From: Larus michahellis
Taxonomy: Eukaryota; Chordata; Aves; Charadriiformes; Laridae
Reading direction: 5' to 3'
NCBI RefSeq assembly: GCF_964199755.1
Contig: NC_133907.1
Coordinates: forward strand, 7,879,001 to 7,943,000
DNA length: 64,000 bases
The notes under the pieces were generated by a model. It was given only the letters and a program-made list of their open reading frames with translations, was not told the origin of the DNA and ran no database searches. The position numbers and the translations under genes are program-made. Of the stretch, positions 11,601 to 36,125 are shown in pieces (positions within the stretch are counted from its first letter, which is position 1; each line of letters starts with the position of its first letter).

Positions 11601-14600
11601 AAAAAAATTCCCTTTTGAGCACTTACTTCCAATCTTCAGAATGTATCTTCTCGTTACTACTCTATTTTCATTTAGAACTATGTTGATAGATAAATATATT
11701 TTATACGAACAAAGTGCTAAGTTATTACAGTGATCAGGGGGAAATAATTTTAAAAGGGAACTGTGGGTTTCACTCAGCCTTTCAAAACTGTGATTACAAG
11801 AAACTTTTAGTTACAAAAATCTCAGAGTTTGTAATGAAGAAGCTCTGGGGAAATGTTAAGTAAATTTTAACTTCCCTTTGTTCTTTGGGACTTTTTGTTG
11901 TCCTAAATCTTTCTAAGCTGAATCTTGATTAGGAATTCATTGTCCTAGTAAAAGATTCCACACACTGTATATGTAAATACCTCCCTCTTTCCTGTGTTAT
12001 GAAATGCTGTAACTACCGCTGGCATATGGAAAGAACAGGCCCCCCCTTCCCTAAGGTAAAATGGGCTAAGCTTTCTTTTCTTTGCAAGAAGCTGAAAGAA
12101 GAGTTTGACCTTTGAACTCGCCCTCACACTTCCACACTGCTTTCAGGATGATTAAATAACCAAGGATATTTGCCTGTGTCTTATGCTTATTTATCTCACT
12201 TAAAATGTTCTAATACTTAACTGTTGAGGTATTGTCTTTAAATATAGCAAGACAGTGCATTTCAGTTACAGCAGGGCTGCCATTTGCCAGCTCAGCCCTC
12301 TTATTTTTGAGACTCTTGATTTAGAACATCAGCGTTCCAATCAGATACTCTTTCCACATCTCATAACTACATTAATTTCAAACTGCTATTTACTTTTAAT
12401 GGACTTTCAGTCATTTCTGATGACCTTTGACTTTAAAGGTGACTAGTAACAAAAAAGTTTTTCTTTCTGGTGCATTAATATGATCAGGGGATTCTGCTGA
12501 CTACTGTATGCATGCTTTTAGAGAGATGTGACTCATACCACAAGAGATTTGCAACTGAATACAAAAGTAAGGAAAAGGATATGACCAAGCTATGTAAGAT
12601 TCTCAATATGTGTTATATTTTAGGATTAAAAAAACCAAATATGCTTTTCCAGCCTAAACTTACCTAGGCTTTTGTGCCCTTCCAAACAGAGAGCTACTCT
12701 CAAAACAATTTGCTTTTAGAAATTAACTTTTTTTTTTTTACAGTGAAGTTGCTGAGTAATCTTGTTTTGTTGCTGATGAAAATTTATTTATGCCAGTTCT
12801 GGGTGTATGTCAGCGAGGAAAAAAGTATTAAAACTTCTACTATTATAGTCATATGACTTTGGTCAGAGCATAGTTTATAGCTTATCATAAATCTAGGTCT
12901 TTTCAGTCTTCCTCCTTATTTTTTTTTAAGGGGGCAGCAAGATAAGTGGTATGATAGAACAGACTTTCAATTTCAAAGTAAAACAATGTATGTGGTGGGG
13001 GGAAAAAAAAAAGTTACAAATCAAAAATATAGGTGACATACTTGTTTTGAAGTATAATGTCTTTGAGTTCGTTGCAGAAGATGGAATTGGTTATCAGACT
13101 GCCTTGTGAATTTCAAGAGAAAGTACAAGAGGAAGTGTGGTTATAATACGCAGGAAAATCTATGTAGATCAGTGTGACTTAAAGGTTTGAGCAGAAACCC
13201 ATCCAAGTATAAGTGAATAATTGACTGGATGGTGATTTTCTATGTGCTAAAGTAAAAGTATCAAAGTCTGAGTTTGTTTATGCGCAATGGGTACACTTGC
13301 ATTTTTCAGTGTAATAAAGTGAGTACAGTTTACCTCGGACAAACTACATCAGGGAAATTAAAGGCCCTTGTATTGTGCTTGCACTTTATCATGATAGTTG
13401 AGAACTGGTTTGGTGAAATCCTTGGGGTTATGTCAGCCTCTCTTTCTTTTGGTACGCGTGTAGGAAGAAGCAAATTAGACTTACGCCCAAAGACTGTGAT
13501 GTTTAGTACATTGTAAGGAAAATGGATGTAAAGGTGCTCTGGAGAAGCCACAATTTCTGTTTAGCTTTAATGTTTGTTTCTAATATTTTTTTTTTTCTTA
13601 TGGTATTAAAATTCACAGATGAAACTACTGCCTGTTTGAAAGGTCAGTTTCTTGTGGATGTTAACTCTCCTTTCTGGGACAGTTTGGCACTGTGAAGCTC
13701 AGCATGTTGGACTACAACATTGCATACATCCTTTCAGTCCACTAGTGTGAGATAATGCAATGCTAGGCAATTAAAAAGGCTTTGTCTCCATCAGTCTCTG
13801 TGGGCCTCTGGAAGATCTCCCACCTGCATGGAAGAAAGGAGGCAACTATTTGAAGTGTCTATTTCTAGCACTTTTCTATTTTAGTATCTTCAGATGTTAG
13901 TCCAGGGGATGATTTAAGTAGAAGTAAATGTCTTTTCCTCGGACTGTGTACCTTTTTCCATCTTTCAAGACTGATTGTTGCAAATACATAATTGTGGGTA
14001 TGTTTGAAAGTGACAACTTCAAAGTCAGTGCTGTGCAGAGGGGAAGGATAAGAAGTTGCTGCTTTTTCTTCCAAGGTACAGGGGTTTGTACTGTGTTGGA
14101 TAAGAGTTAGATCCCAAATTTAAATCAGGTGAGAGCTCTAGGGAAGATTAATGACCTTAAAAAAGTGAACTCTTTGGAAGTGACTGCTTCTCTCAAATTC
14201 AGGAATAGTGAATGAACCTCTTTTCCTGTTATTTCACCTATGCTGCCCAAAGGGATGCAACTTGCCTATAATTGCTACAGAGGAACTCCTGGCTGTTGAG
14301 TAATAAGGAATTAAGTCTAATTCGGTAAACTCTGAATTTACCACTTCTTTGTAGTTGTGGCTGCTGTAGAGACCTAACATCCTTCTGCCAAGAAGTAGAA
14401 AAGTCAAATTTGCTTTTAAGGTCTCTGAAAATACCTTCTTTCAAATGAAAACCAAGACTAAACATTTAAGGCGGTCCATGTAAGGTGAGACTGACTCAAC
14501 AATAAAAATGTATCACTCACTCCACCAAGAGAGTCTTCTACCTGCTGTGGAGAGAACAATAAACTGTTTTGTAAGGTAAGGGGTCACTGCCAGTTTAAGT

Positions 14601-17600
14601 GCATGTAACTTCTTGATGTAATGAAATTGCATCATCTTATAGCAGTGGTGAAATGTGTCCCAGACTTATTTAAAATGGAATCACTCTTGTGTCTCTCGGC
14701 CTTTCTATGACAGGTACTGGCCACTTCATATTGTCTAAAATACACTTTGTTTTTGTGGTTCCCGAGAAATTCTCTCCTAATCAGAGGGGGGGAAGTATTT
14801 GGCTGTTAGAGCAGTCCTTCTGAACTTAAAAAGTCAATACTTATTTGTAGCACTTCCTCCTTTAATGCCAAGAATTAGTCTCTTTTATATTTGCTCTTGC
14901 TCAGTGGAGGAAAAACATGTGCAAAATGATGCAAGCTTATATGTTCTCAGCTTTAAAAGGAATAATTACATCTTTTGATAGAAGAGGCATTCAGTTCACT
15001 GAGGAGACACATTCAGCTCATCCATCCTCTGCCAAAACACTCTTAGACATATAGCCTTAAAGAAAAAGGGACTCCACAGGAAAAGGTTTTTTAGAGAAAG
15101 GATATCCTTTGTTTCTATTAGTATAGATGTCTGAAATGGGGGGAGGGAGTTTTCCTAATATTGTTCATTATTAACTACTAGTTATTTTCCACTGGTGATT
15201 AAAATCCTGTTTGCTAGACTTCAGGGGGAAAACGACTTGCATTTATGTCTCTCTTATCTGACTACAAAAGAGCTTTCAATTTCTAAAGTGTTTGTGGAGA
15301 AATGCCTGGATAATAACATTCTTGCATTCTGGTGTATATGTCTCTGTTTCTTCAGTTCTGTTTTTATGAATTAGTGTCGTTGCATTGGGAAGCTCTGTAG
15401 TGTTAGAAGGGACTGTAACTGAGGAAAACAGAGTAGCCTCTCTCTTAGAGAGGATAAAAAGATAAGCCATGAAAACCCCTCTGAGTTTAAGTTTAGGATA
15501 ACTTTGAAAACTTCAAGCCCGAAGGATGAAGACTAACAAGGGGGCTTAAGTTTGCAGATTTAGGGAGTGGAAATTCCAATTTGGGGTCATCTTTTATGTT
15601 CTCTTTTCAACCTGAACCGTCTTCGTTTTGATCTTTCCTGCAACTGAAACAAACAACTCTCTTCCTCCCCTTTCCTCCCCCTAAATCTCCGTTTCCTTTA
15701 AAGGTACTCGTGTTAGTTCTTTATCAGACTGAACTGTTAACTAACTATATTTAAGACCATTTTTACTTGAACACTTGGTACAAAACCATGTGTGGATGAG
15801 AACAATGTTAGGTGTATTCACGTGCTCCTGGATTAACAAAGAAATACACTGTGATGTTGTGTTAAAATGATTTACTGTTAAAAGATAGAAGGGAGTAGCT
15901 CTTCCCTTCCCTAGAAAGCAATAGAACGCACAGTAATGAAGGGTAAGTTATTGGCTTCATCTAGTGTCATGAAGAAAAGCTGACTCTTCTGCTCTTCTGC
16001 AAAATAATGTTTTATCTGTGCTGACTTTTATAGCTTTCCAGTGTTTTAACTTAAGTCATAGGCAGATGGGCAGTTGTATTCTTTCAGAAATAAGGTCACA
16101 GTCTATGCAGCAAATAGTGTGTCGTTTTTCCTAGATTTAGGGGCTACCCTTCCCTCAAATTGGTGTAGGAAAGACATTTTTGCCTAATACAGGAGAACAC
16201 CTTATTGCGTGAGGTGTGACTTGTATGTGTTTCTTCTTAAATGGAGAAAGGAAGTTAAGTGGTTGCCATAAAAACCATAATACCTGTGGAAACAAACTTT
16301 AAATTTTGTGCTGTGGATATTTGGAAATCTGACTAATGTTTTGGAGCAATTGATAAATTAGAACTTCCCTTTCTGACTAAACATAGGAGCCTGCAAAGGC
16401 CATAGCACACCAGTACTGCTGATACAATGGAGCCATTGTCACTGATGGCTTCTGCTAACTGCCACACGCACAACCTAGGACACTGTAGGTGCTATCTCCA
16501 GAGTTTGGCGCTCTTGAATGTCGTTAGCAACTACTTAGGGATGGTATTTCTGCTTAATATGCTGTGTGTGTACTAGGTGTGGTGCAACTGGCTTAACTTT
16601 ATGCAATGATATATATGTATTAAAAAAAATGCTCTAAATAAGCTAAGTTCTGCCTCATCTCAGGTTTTTACTTGAGAATTTGAAGTTGTATTTATTTATG
16701 CATGAGCTACTATGCCTATACCTGAATATAGATTTGCCCAGGAAAAATAGATAATGTCCATGAGGTAGTTTTTATTTTTGGTCTCAATGAGGAAAAAGTG
16801 ATGTTAACTGGTTCCTTTTATTTAGGTTCATTAGATAGAGCTGGAACAACTATTCTGAACAAGCTAAACTTTTAGATTGAAATAAAGAAAAGGTGTTTAA
16901 ATGACTTGTGTTTTCCAATAAGGAATCAGCAGTATAAAAGCTATTTCATTAGCAATGCCAAAAAGCAGCAACCTGTTCTGAGGTATAAACATACCAAGAG
17001 AAAATAGTGTTTCATGTAAAATCACTTTTAATATCCCGAAACTTCTTGAAACATGAGTAAAACTGAAGATTTTTTTTTTTAAGTGGAATTGAGAGTTACA
17101 TGGAAGTGTCTCAAGTCAAATAGACACAGTAATAATTAAGGTAGTTAATATGCAGCAGCTGGTGCTCTGGCGAGTTTTTGAGTGTGGCTTTCTCATTCTT
17201 TGCTGGCACTGGATTATGTAGGACTTAAAACCTTGTAGAACCTTAGTAGGGCAGAGAAAGAAACTCTGGTCATCTATTAAACAGTGCCTTGAATTTAAGG
17301 ATCTGCAGACAGTTGAGGTGTTTATGTCTGAGTAGGTATCTTCTAGTATACCGAAAGGTAACTAAGTATCATATACTTAGTTGTAACTCTTCTATTTTCT
17401 CACTTCTGTTTTTAAGAAAGTGTTGCAGCAACTGGGTTAACTTCTGTAATTGTTCCAGCTTGCTTTTTACAGTTTAACAATAGTTTTGCTAGCGCAGAAT
17501 TAGCAAGGTGTAGTTGTTTTTCCTGGTACTGGCTGTACAACTTTTATTCCCAGTGCTCTGTACTGTTTAAAATGGGAAATTCAATGGTTAGACTTTGCTA

Positions 17601-20600
17601 TTCTCTGATAGGTGTGTCTAGAGTTTTTATTACATATTCATGGCAATTTTGAAATGCAGGAAGTAGAAATGCAATAAAATTACTATTGATAGGTCATTTC
17701 CCCAAGAAATCTTTGAGACTGTAGTATGTCATCTTTGGTTGTGTAATTTAATAAAAAGAAATTAAACTACAGGTACGTAATTAAAATTTTCTCTGTTTTA
17801 ATAATCCATTTATATGCAGCAGCTTTTTGGTGTGGTTCTTAGGTTGTGTGGCAAGTGCAATGAAAACAAGATGTTCTCATCTATCCAGTTCAATCTTTAT
17901 TTATATATGTTTTGTGGTGTTTATAAATGGGTATCACTGCAAACCTGTTGAAATATTTGACTGAAGGCCATATAGCCAAATATGACTCGGTTGTGAACTG
18001 AAGTTTGCTAAATGCTCAGGCTCTGGACTACTGGAAGAATAAAGTACATCCTGCAGTTGAGAAGAATTTACCACTTCTGGACAGACCACTCTGGGAAATG
18101 ACCAGGTGGGCTGAGCAAGATGGGTTCCTCCTGACCTGCCCAAGGCAATTGCAGTGACCATTGGAAGATGTGAGCCCTGGCTTGTGGTGTGAGATGCCTG
18201 TTGGCATTTACAAATGGATAGGGGAGTTGGAAGTCAAGATTTCTTGACTCGCTTTATTGTGAGGAGGGATAGTCATTCTTTATTTTCAACCTTGAGTTAA
18301 TCTGTAGCAAATTTATCGCTTTTCAGCGATTGGAAGAAAGGATTTCCTGTTTTGTTCTGTTCCTTTACTCAATATCTCTGACTGATACTGGTGTGTTGTG
18401 TCTATTCTTTTGTCTTTTGACAGTGAAAGACAACAGAAGAAACACCAGGTACTGTATTTTTTTGTTGAGCTATTATACAGACCTTCAGCCACAAATAGTT
18501 ACAGTGCTCGTCAAAACTGCAGGTTGTCCACTTTCCCAAGGAAGCGATAGTACAGAACTAAGACAACTCTTGACAGTTTTGCTGCTGCCTACAGGATTTT
18601 GAATAACAGGAATGTAATTAATCAGCATTTTTGGTCCTCAAATCCAGGGCATAATAATATCTTCACTAGGAAGAAAGGTTTTGTTAATAATGGATAAAAT
18701 CCTAGAGTAGATATTTGGTTTGTAGTCTTAGCATGTGTTAGCTTGTCGAAACAGAGTGTAAAGTCATGCCTACTTGTAAAAGCCATATATCTAATCAGAG
18801 TGAAGTGTATAATCACCAGATATAAAAATAAGACCAGAGCTTTGTAGCTCACCTTCTGACTCCAGTAGTAATATCTTTTTTTCCTTCTCAGTTTAAATAT
18901 AGTTCTTTCTAGTCGCATCTGCAGTTTTCTTCAGAAACGCTACTTGCAATTTTTTTTTTCAGTTTATAGGTACTATCTGCTGTATATGATGCTATATCCA
19001 AGAACAATAGTTGCTTGAACTGCAAATAGGCATTTCAGATTCCTAAAACAGGAATATCTTGCTCTGCTTTGCAATGCTGCCTAGAGGATGAGCTGTGGCC
19101 AGTTCTTCAAAAGTGTTCAGAGCCTCCTATTAAAAACAATGAAAGTCTGAAAAGCATTCAGCAGCTAACGCAGGTTTGTGGAGGTGTGTGGAGGTGTGTA
19201 AAGTACTTTAAAGAGCCATGGAAGAAGTCTCCAAAGGCTTTGTTCAGACCAATTGATACCTAATGCAATTTGGATCTAAACTCCTGTTAAGCTCCTCTCA
19301 TGGTCTGTGTGTTAAAATCATATGTTCTCTATTTATATGTGTGGTTGTGAGGACAGGTTTAGTTTTTTAGACAGCTGAGTAATGTCTGCCTTTGATATGT
19401 TTAAATGAGATGAGATTGAAACAGACCTGTTTTCAAAGGGTTTACCAGAGAAGATGTTATTGATTGATTGAGGTGGATTTTTCACACATCAGTGACCAGA
19501 CTAGAGCCTTCCCTAGATGTGATCTATGCCTGTCCCTTATTCTATTAAATCTTTAAGCATGTGGTTTGGGTAGAACTGTGTGCAGCCGTCCCAGTTACAA
19601 GGTTTTCTCTTCTACCCGCATTTCATCCCAGAATGATGTGGACAACAGGGGACTGAGTGTGGATTTCTGCTGTTTTTCATCTGTTTTCTGTCTACAGTGA
19701 CTTCATTCTTGTTGCTTTATTGTGTATATGTTGTAATGCCACAAATTGGGAAGCGTAATAAAGCATAATCGGCCTTTTCTGTATTTTTAGACACTAGCAA
19801 GGAAATAGTTGATAATTAATCTCAACAGTTCAGTACGTGGGACTTTAGGCATTCTAGCATTTGGCTCTGACTGCGTACCCCAGAAATGCCTCTGGCCTTT
19901 TTATAGGATGAGTCTTATACCTATTACTGTGAAGCGCTTACCTGTGGATCTGAATGTAAAGGCATTAAACTCTTTAGTTTGTTCATTTTTTTAATCTTGA
20001 CCGGATATTCATTATAGGTGTTCAGGAGTCTTTCAAAGTTGATGTTAATTTTTGGGTTGCACATAAATTATTTTCAGGCAGATAGTCACCATTTATGCAC
20101 ATGAACTTTGCTGCAGCATGTTATCCTGTTGTGTAAAAAATACTTCTTAAAACTGCAGTAGAAATAGAACAAAACAGCAAGTTGAGACATGAAGTAAAAC
20201 ATGCGAACCACCACCCTTTGATATGTTTTTCCTGATGTTATACAAAAGGGAAGGCTCTTTGAATACTTCATCTTCAAACTCTTGTTACAGCTTCTCCACC
20301 TGCCTATGGCAGGGAGTGAATGCTGGAAAATCAAAAGTCAATGGGGAAGGTAGAAAGGCAAAAGCGGCAATAGAAGCAATTCGGAAGTGTCACACCATAG
20401 GCTGAACCTGCCTATTACAAAAGATTTTTTGAGTCATTATTCAGAGAGGAAGGGTTAATCATGGCAGTGATAAAACTGAAAATGAGGATAAAGGGCGTAG
20501 TTAGAAAAGAGACTTTGGCTGCAGAAAGTCCATGTTTTGTTGCTATCAACTTGTCAGTGGCTTTTCCCCTCTTGCACTGTCTACCCTACTCCCCAGGATC

Positions 20601-22898
20601 CCTCCATTCATGTTTAACTTAGCACATGATGAGTCTTTGGCCCAGTCCTGAAACAACTCGGCTTTAGAAAGCTAGAATTTTCTTGCTGTTAGATTTGATC
20701 ATTGTCTAGATCTGGATTAGAGGATTGAACAATGAAGACACTAAGCCCAGGAGATAGAGGAAAAAAAAATGGAAGACATGCAACTGTCAAAAATAATTTT
20801 ATTCTGTGTTAGCATTCTGGTGGGGTTTTTTTACCTGTCTTCAATAGGATCTTGTCTGCATGATAGTGGAAAAGGAGCTGCTAACTTTTCAAATTAAAAC
20901 CAAAGATTATTCTCAGGGCCAGGCTGTAGTGCAGTGAGTGGATAAAGTGTTTGGATCTATTACTCTTAGCAATGTGTTGTCATGTTTGCTGTCCCAGGTC
21001 GTTATCTTGCCTGGGCTTGACTGTTCTGTGGTAGGTAAAGGTATCCAGTATAGTTGAAGGAATGATGTAAAACCTTGGGTCTATAGATATAGTTGCCTTT
21101 TTGCTTCAGCCCTGTTAACTTCCCGTCCATGGCTATTAGAAATACTGATTCTGCCAGCAGGTGACCTTGCAGGAGTGTTATCTGCAAACATGTTTGGGCC
21201 ACTGAATTGTACAAGCAGTTAAAGTTCTGGTGGCTGATTTCTACTGAAATGGCTTAAGACCACCTTTTTCTGTCTGAGTAGCACCATTGATCAGAAAAGG
21301 CTGGAGAAAGTAACCTCAGCTGCACAGATAGCCACATCTTTACCTGCTACAACTACTTGGCATGGAAATCTTTGTAGCCTAAACTATTACATGGTTGTGT
21401 TTGAATTTTTACCTTTTCGTTGGCTGAAATGAAACAAACTTTTCATTTTTTTTTTTCCAAATAAAAGCAAGGTGGAAATTGAGATGAATTTTAAAACCCT
21501 ATTTTGACCATATGTCCTCTGCTATAAGAGCTGGAGACCATACTGTGTTTTGAGGCATATTAATGCAAGTAATGTGAATCACTGGCCAGCTGTCTTTTAT
21601 GAAACAATTTGTGCAAGTTTGAGTTAAATTTTGAATGTATTCTTTTCATTAGATATTCATGTATTTGGAAACGTGCCTCATGCCAGAATGACTCCTCTTC
21701 AATTTATATGGTCTTGTATTAGTTTGGTAGACTCTTCCTTTACCCAAAAAATTATCAAGCAGAGTCCTGAACTCCACAATACTATTAATTTCCTGACCCA
21801 AAGAGTGGTGGCAGTTAATTGCTGCTAGCAGACATTATAACTCTGACAGACATAGAGATTTAAATTGGAGTTGTGACTAATTATATTATAATCCGTTGTA
21901 ATCTTGCTGAATCTTAAACCTTCCCTTTTGAGTATAATCAACAAAACACATTTTTTGTTGCATGCAGTTTAAAATGAGAAGTGTTTCCTTTTTAACTGTC
22001 ATAGTTGGCCTCATGGATGATTTAAATACTATACTACTGTTCAAGAAACAGTATCATTAGTTTATTTCAAACTTTGAGATGATCTAATTGTACCAGACCC
22101 AAATTGTCACAGAGGTGGTAAATACGTGTACGATAATAAAAGCTTTGAGTAGTGGTATTACTGAAGGCTTCTTAATACAGAGATTTGTACTGATGCTTAC
22201 TTTGTACAAGAACTATGAGAGCTAATTCCAAGTTGTCTAGTCTTGGGGTGGGTGGGGTGGGGGAAGTCTTGCTCAACAGCCTTTAGGGAACAAACAAGTA
22301 AAGTTTTACTGTGTCTCTTAAACATTGGTTTCACAGGTTCAAGGAAAGGCTTGCTGCATTTAGTTGTTATCAATTCAGTAGTGTATGTATTGAAACTTGG
22401 TTTCAGCACCTTTACATAACTGGGTAACAATAGATTTAGAATAGATAGTAGACAAAGTATTGCTTTCCTGTGGCAATCTTAATACAGAAGCCCAGCTAAT
22501 GGAATACAGGGATGTTCAAGACCATACTTTTTCAGCTGTGGTAGGTAGAAGAGTGACCAGAGTGCCTTCTAGCTGTCCTTCCTTGACTCATTTATTAAAA
22601 GTATACCATTTGTGTTCAAAAGTATTTGATAGTTCTCTAGGCCTAATGTTTTCATTATTTGGGAGACAATACTTTCCTTTTCTTCTGAAAAAACTGACTG
22701 ACTATTTTCTCTCTTCTCCAGGCGCTGGAATTCTTTGTGGCACTGAACTTGTCCTTTAGTGTATTTTGCCCAATGCAACTATTTGAAATGTTTCTACAAA
22801 AAAACTAAGTGCAACTGACTGTTTCTACAGACTTGAAGAAATAGTTAAAAAAACCTTCATTCCGTCACTGAGAGAACCGGTGGATACACTTGCAGTGA

Positions 22899-33162
<10,264 letters not shown>

Positions 33163-34908
33163 TCGTTTACTTCAAGAAATGGTAAACAAACCTTTTGAAC
33201 TAATTGTTACTTAAATGTTGCATCATGTACTCATAACATCAAAGGTTGCTGCATCCTATGATGGGAGGTTATGAAAGTCTGAACCAGAATAGCTGAAAAT
33301 GCAAACTCCCCATCTCTTACGAAGTGAACCAGGTAGTGGTGTAGCAGCATTAGTTATTTTGAATAGCGGTAATGGCTTGCATAAAAAGTACATAGGTACT
33401 CCTTTTCTAAAAGAAATGGAAGGGCTAACAAGAGATAAATATATTAATTAGTTAAAATACCAGTGGGAAGTGTTCAACAAAAGGGCTTCCCCTTCAGTCA
33501 GTACATGGGGGTGGGGATATGTTGTGCAGAGAAGTAGAGATGAGATGAGGTGCCTAGTATCACAGCTCATGGATCCTATGAGAGGTTATGTTGGTTAGTC
33601 CTTCCTGAAAATGTAGACATTACTCATCTTGCAACTTCTGAACATTGTGAGGATTGCCTCAAACAACAAGACTCTTGGTGGATTATTTCATAGGGAAGTA
33701 AGGATTTCCTGCTAGTTCCTTGACAGTTTATCTTTGTGTACTGGCGAGGTTGTTCCATATAGTTTTTCCTTTGTTTGACTGAGGGGTGGGTGCCTCTTAG
33801 GGAAACAGGTCAAGTGAAAAGAATTAGCCTGGTGTTCAGTTCTGTAGCTGTATCTCAGAACTTAACCCCACTGTGTTAGCAATATCCTTAGCTGCTAAGG
33901 AGATAAGTACTCTGTAAGACTATAAATAAATCTATCTGTATGCTTTTTTCAAACCCAGAGCTACAGATAATTTTCCTCATTCAAATTTAAGGAGATATGC
34001 CCTGAATGCTATAGCACCTGTACCAGCATGTACTATTTTATGGAAAGACTTTACATATCTGGGGACAAGAGCTATCTGATGTCTAGTTGACAGCTTTTAA
34101 AATACTTCACTTTATTTCTAGATATTCTTCTAATCTTACTGCTTTTATTGTCCCCCTAATAAGCATATTTTTGTCTAGTTCTTCTTTTTTAAGCTAATTC
34201 AATTTCCTGCCTGTATTTCTGCTTGGGGCTTGAGTATCTTCAAAACTAGACTTGATTGCCAGCTTTTATTTGGCAAATAGAAGACACAGACCTTATACAG
34301 CAATAGCAATTTCTAAATACACATGCAAGGGTGCAGAACAAATTCCCTTTGTGTTTTAAAGATACTCCTCAAACAAACAAACAAAAAGTGTTGTACTATT
34401 TTAGAGTTACATATCACAAAGCTATTTTCTTTTTTCCCCCTAGGTCTAAGGACACAAGTGCATGTTTTATGGAGTTATGCCTGCAGTTCATCCCTTGAGG
34501 AAAAATGAATGGTGAAAGCTACTGAACTAAGCTGTGATTGTACTGTATATAAAAACACTACAGTTTTATAATATTGGTTCTGTTAACATTTTGTACCAAA
34601 TAGCCATAAAAAGTAGTCTAAACAATTGAGTTATGAAGGTGTGTGGAGAATGTATATCTTGACATTGACTTTTGAGTATTTTTCATTAGAATTAATTGAC
34701 CAAATATTAGGTAGGAATTATATTTTTACATACTTGAGCGCTGCTGAAGAGTTTCTCTTTGAAAGAATATATATTCATTGCACCTCAGGTAAACTGTAGA
34801 TACTGAAGTTGAAATCCTGTTGGCTTAATGCTCCTTTTTCATAAAGTTGAAAGTTTCTCATCTGTTTTTTTTTCTGTTGAACTATGTTAGTTTTTTAAAA
34901 CAGCTTCC

Positions 34909-34914
34909 AAATAA
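34909..34914 (+). terminator. ZNF217: PolyA signal AATAAA, candidate main 3' end of ZNF217
   Basis: A canonical hexamer lies 1.75 kb after the stop, followed within 40 bp by GT-rich sequence (tgtctgaaagtgtcc, then aatgttgtg) typical of a downstream element. Confidence 0.5.
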
Positions 34915-36103
34915 ACTGTCTGAAAGTGTCCAGTTTATAAATGTTGTGAACATCGAAGCAATGGTGCTGACGTTATGCTGATCCGCCTTGTGTGTGTTAG
35001 GACCATAATGTGTTGGAGCGATCTATTTCCCTGGGGTTGTTTCCAGCATATTTTTAAACGCAAAGGATGAAGCAATACTTGACATTTGGATTTCGGTGTG
35101 GCGTTCTGAAATACGGTTGGATTCTTCTCTTGGCATTGGTTGCTGTTCTTCAGAGAAGTCTCTTAAACATCTCTACCACCATACAAACTTTCACAGCAGA
35201 AAATACCTAGGACTTGCATGAGAGACGATACTAATCTGAATGTTTAGTTTTGTACTAAACTCAGTACAGTTACATTTAGAGGAAAACTACTTTGCACCTT
35301 TGTCCAAACTGTAAAGTCACAAACAAACAGACTTGCAATGTGAGTATGGGATCTACAGACTTCAAAAGGGATGTGGCTATGGTGTAGCCTGCTTGACTGT
35401 GCTTGGAAGCTTCTTGATGTCGAGTTTTAGCATCTACTGGGTGTTTGAAATAAGTGAGAAATAACCTGTAAATGGGAGAGTATCTCCTTTTATTTTTTTG
35501 TGAAGACAACAAGAGTTTTTTCTAATGCACATGCAGTTTAATTTTTGTAAAGGGAAGATGGCCAGTTACCAGCCAGTAAAGCAGAATTGTTGCGTATTTG
35601 GACTTGCATTCCTAGTTGCTTCTCATAAAGCCTGTAGTTAAGAGTTAATTTCTTCTGTACCTGGCTTTGACTTCCATATATTTTTAGTAAAACAAAAAAT
35701 TAAAAATTTTGCACTGTTCATTTTGCTCTCTTCCCTCGTACAGCAAATGTAAAATAGCAAAACCTAGAAACTCTTGTTTTTTCATTATGCAACTTGAGAT
35801 GTTCCAGTTGTATGTCTTAGTTCCTGTATATGGGACCTATTTTTAATGTCTCTGTAAACTGGCGATGTATTGAAGTGCTGTGTATCAGGAAATTGTACAC
35901 TATTTACCTTTTTTCCTGTTCATAAGCTGAGCCATATGTACATAATCTAGATTTTTGTTTTCCTAGTTTTGCACTTTTATAGCCTATTTTTTGAAGATGA
36001 ATTCACTTGGAAAATGGTTAATCTATTTTTTTGCGTGATCTTTCAATGAGTCTTATAGAGTGCATGCTGTAACTATCATCTGTGTTCCTTATGGGGCTCT
36101 GTG

Positions 36104-36109
36104 ATTAAA
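36104..36109 (+). terminator. ZNF217: PolyA signal ATTAAA, candidate distal 3' end of ZNF217
   Basis: ATTAAA is followed by TGTACAGG and a GT-rich tract. It would give a 3' UTR of about 2.95 kb. It is a common hexamer variant, so choice between this and the 34909 site needs transcript data. Confidence 0.4.
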
Positions 36110-36125
36110 ATGTACAGGGCTGGTT

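Larger units (their letters stand above)
33163..36125 (+). other. ZNF217: ZNF217 3' UTR (end uncertain)
   Basis: The sequence downstream of the stop is AT-rich and repeat-free with ATTTA-type elements, as expected for a long 3' UTR. Hexamers occur at 33925-33930 (AATAAA), 34909-34914 (AATAAA) and 36104-36109 (ATTAAA). The human 3' UTR is about 2 kb, so both of the later sites are reasonable ends. A short (AAAC)n run lies at about 34370-34386. Confidence 0.6.

Noticed and set aside
19560-20000. Possible processed pseudogene or repeat in intron 1
   Set aside because: No polyA tail, no target-site duplication and no frame that resembles a known protein.
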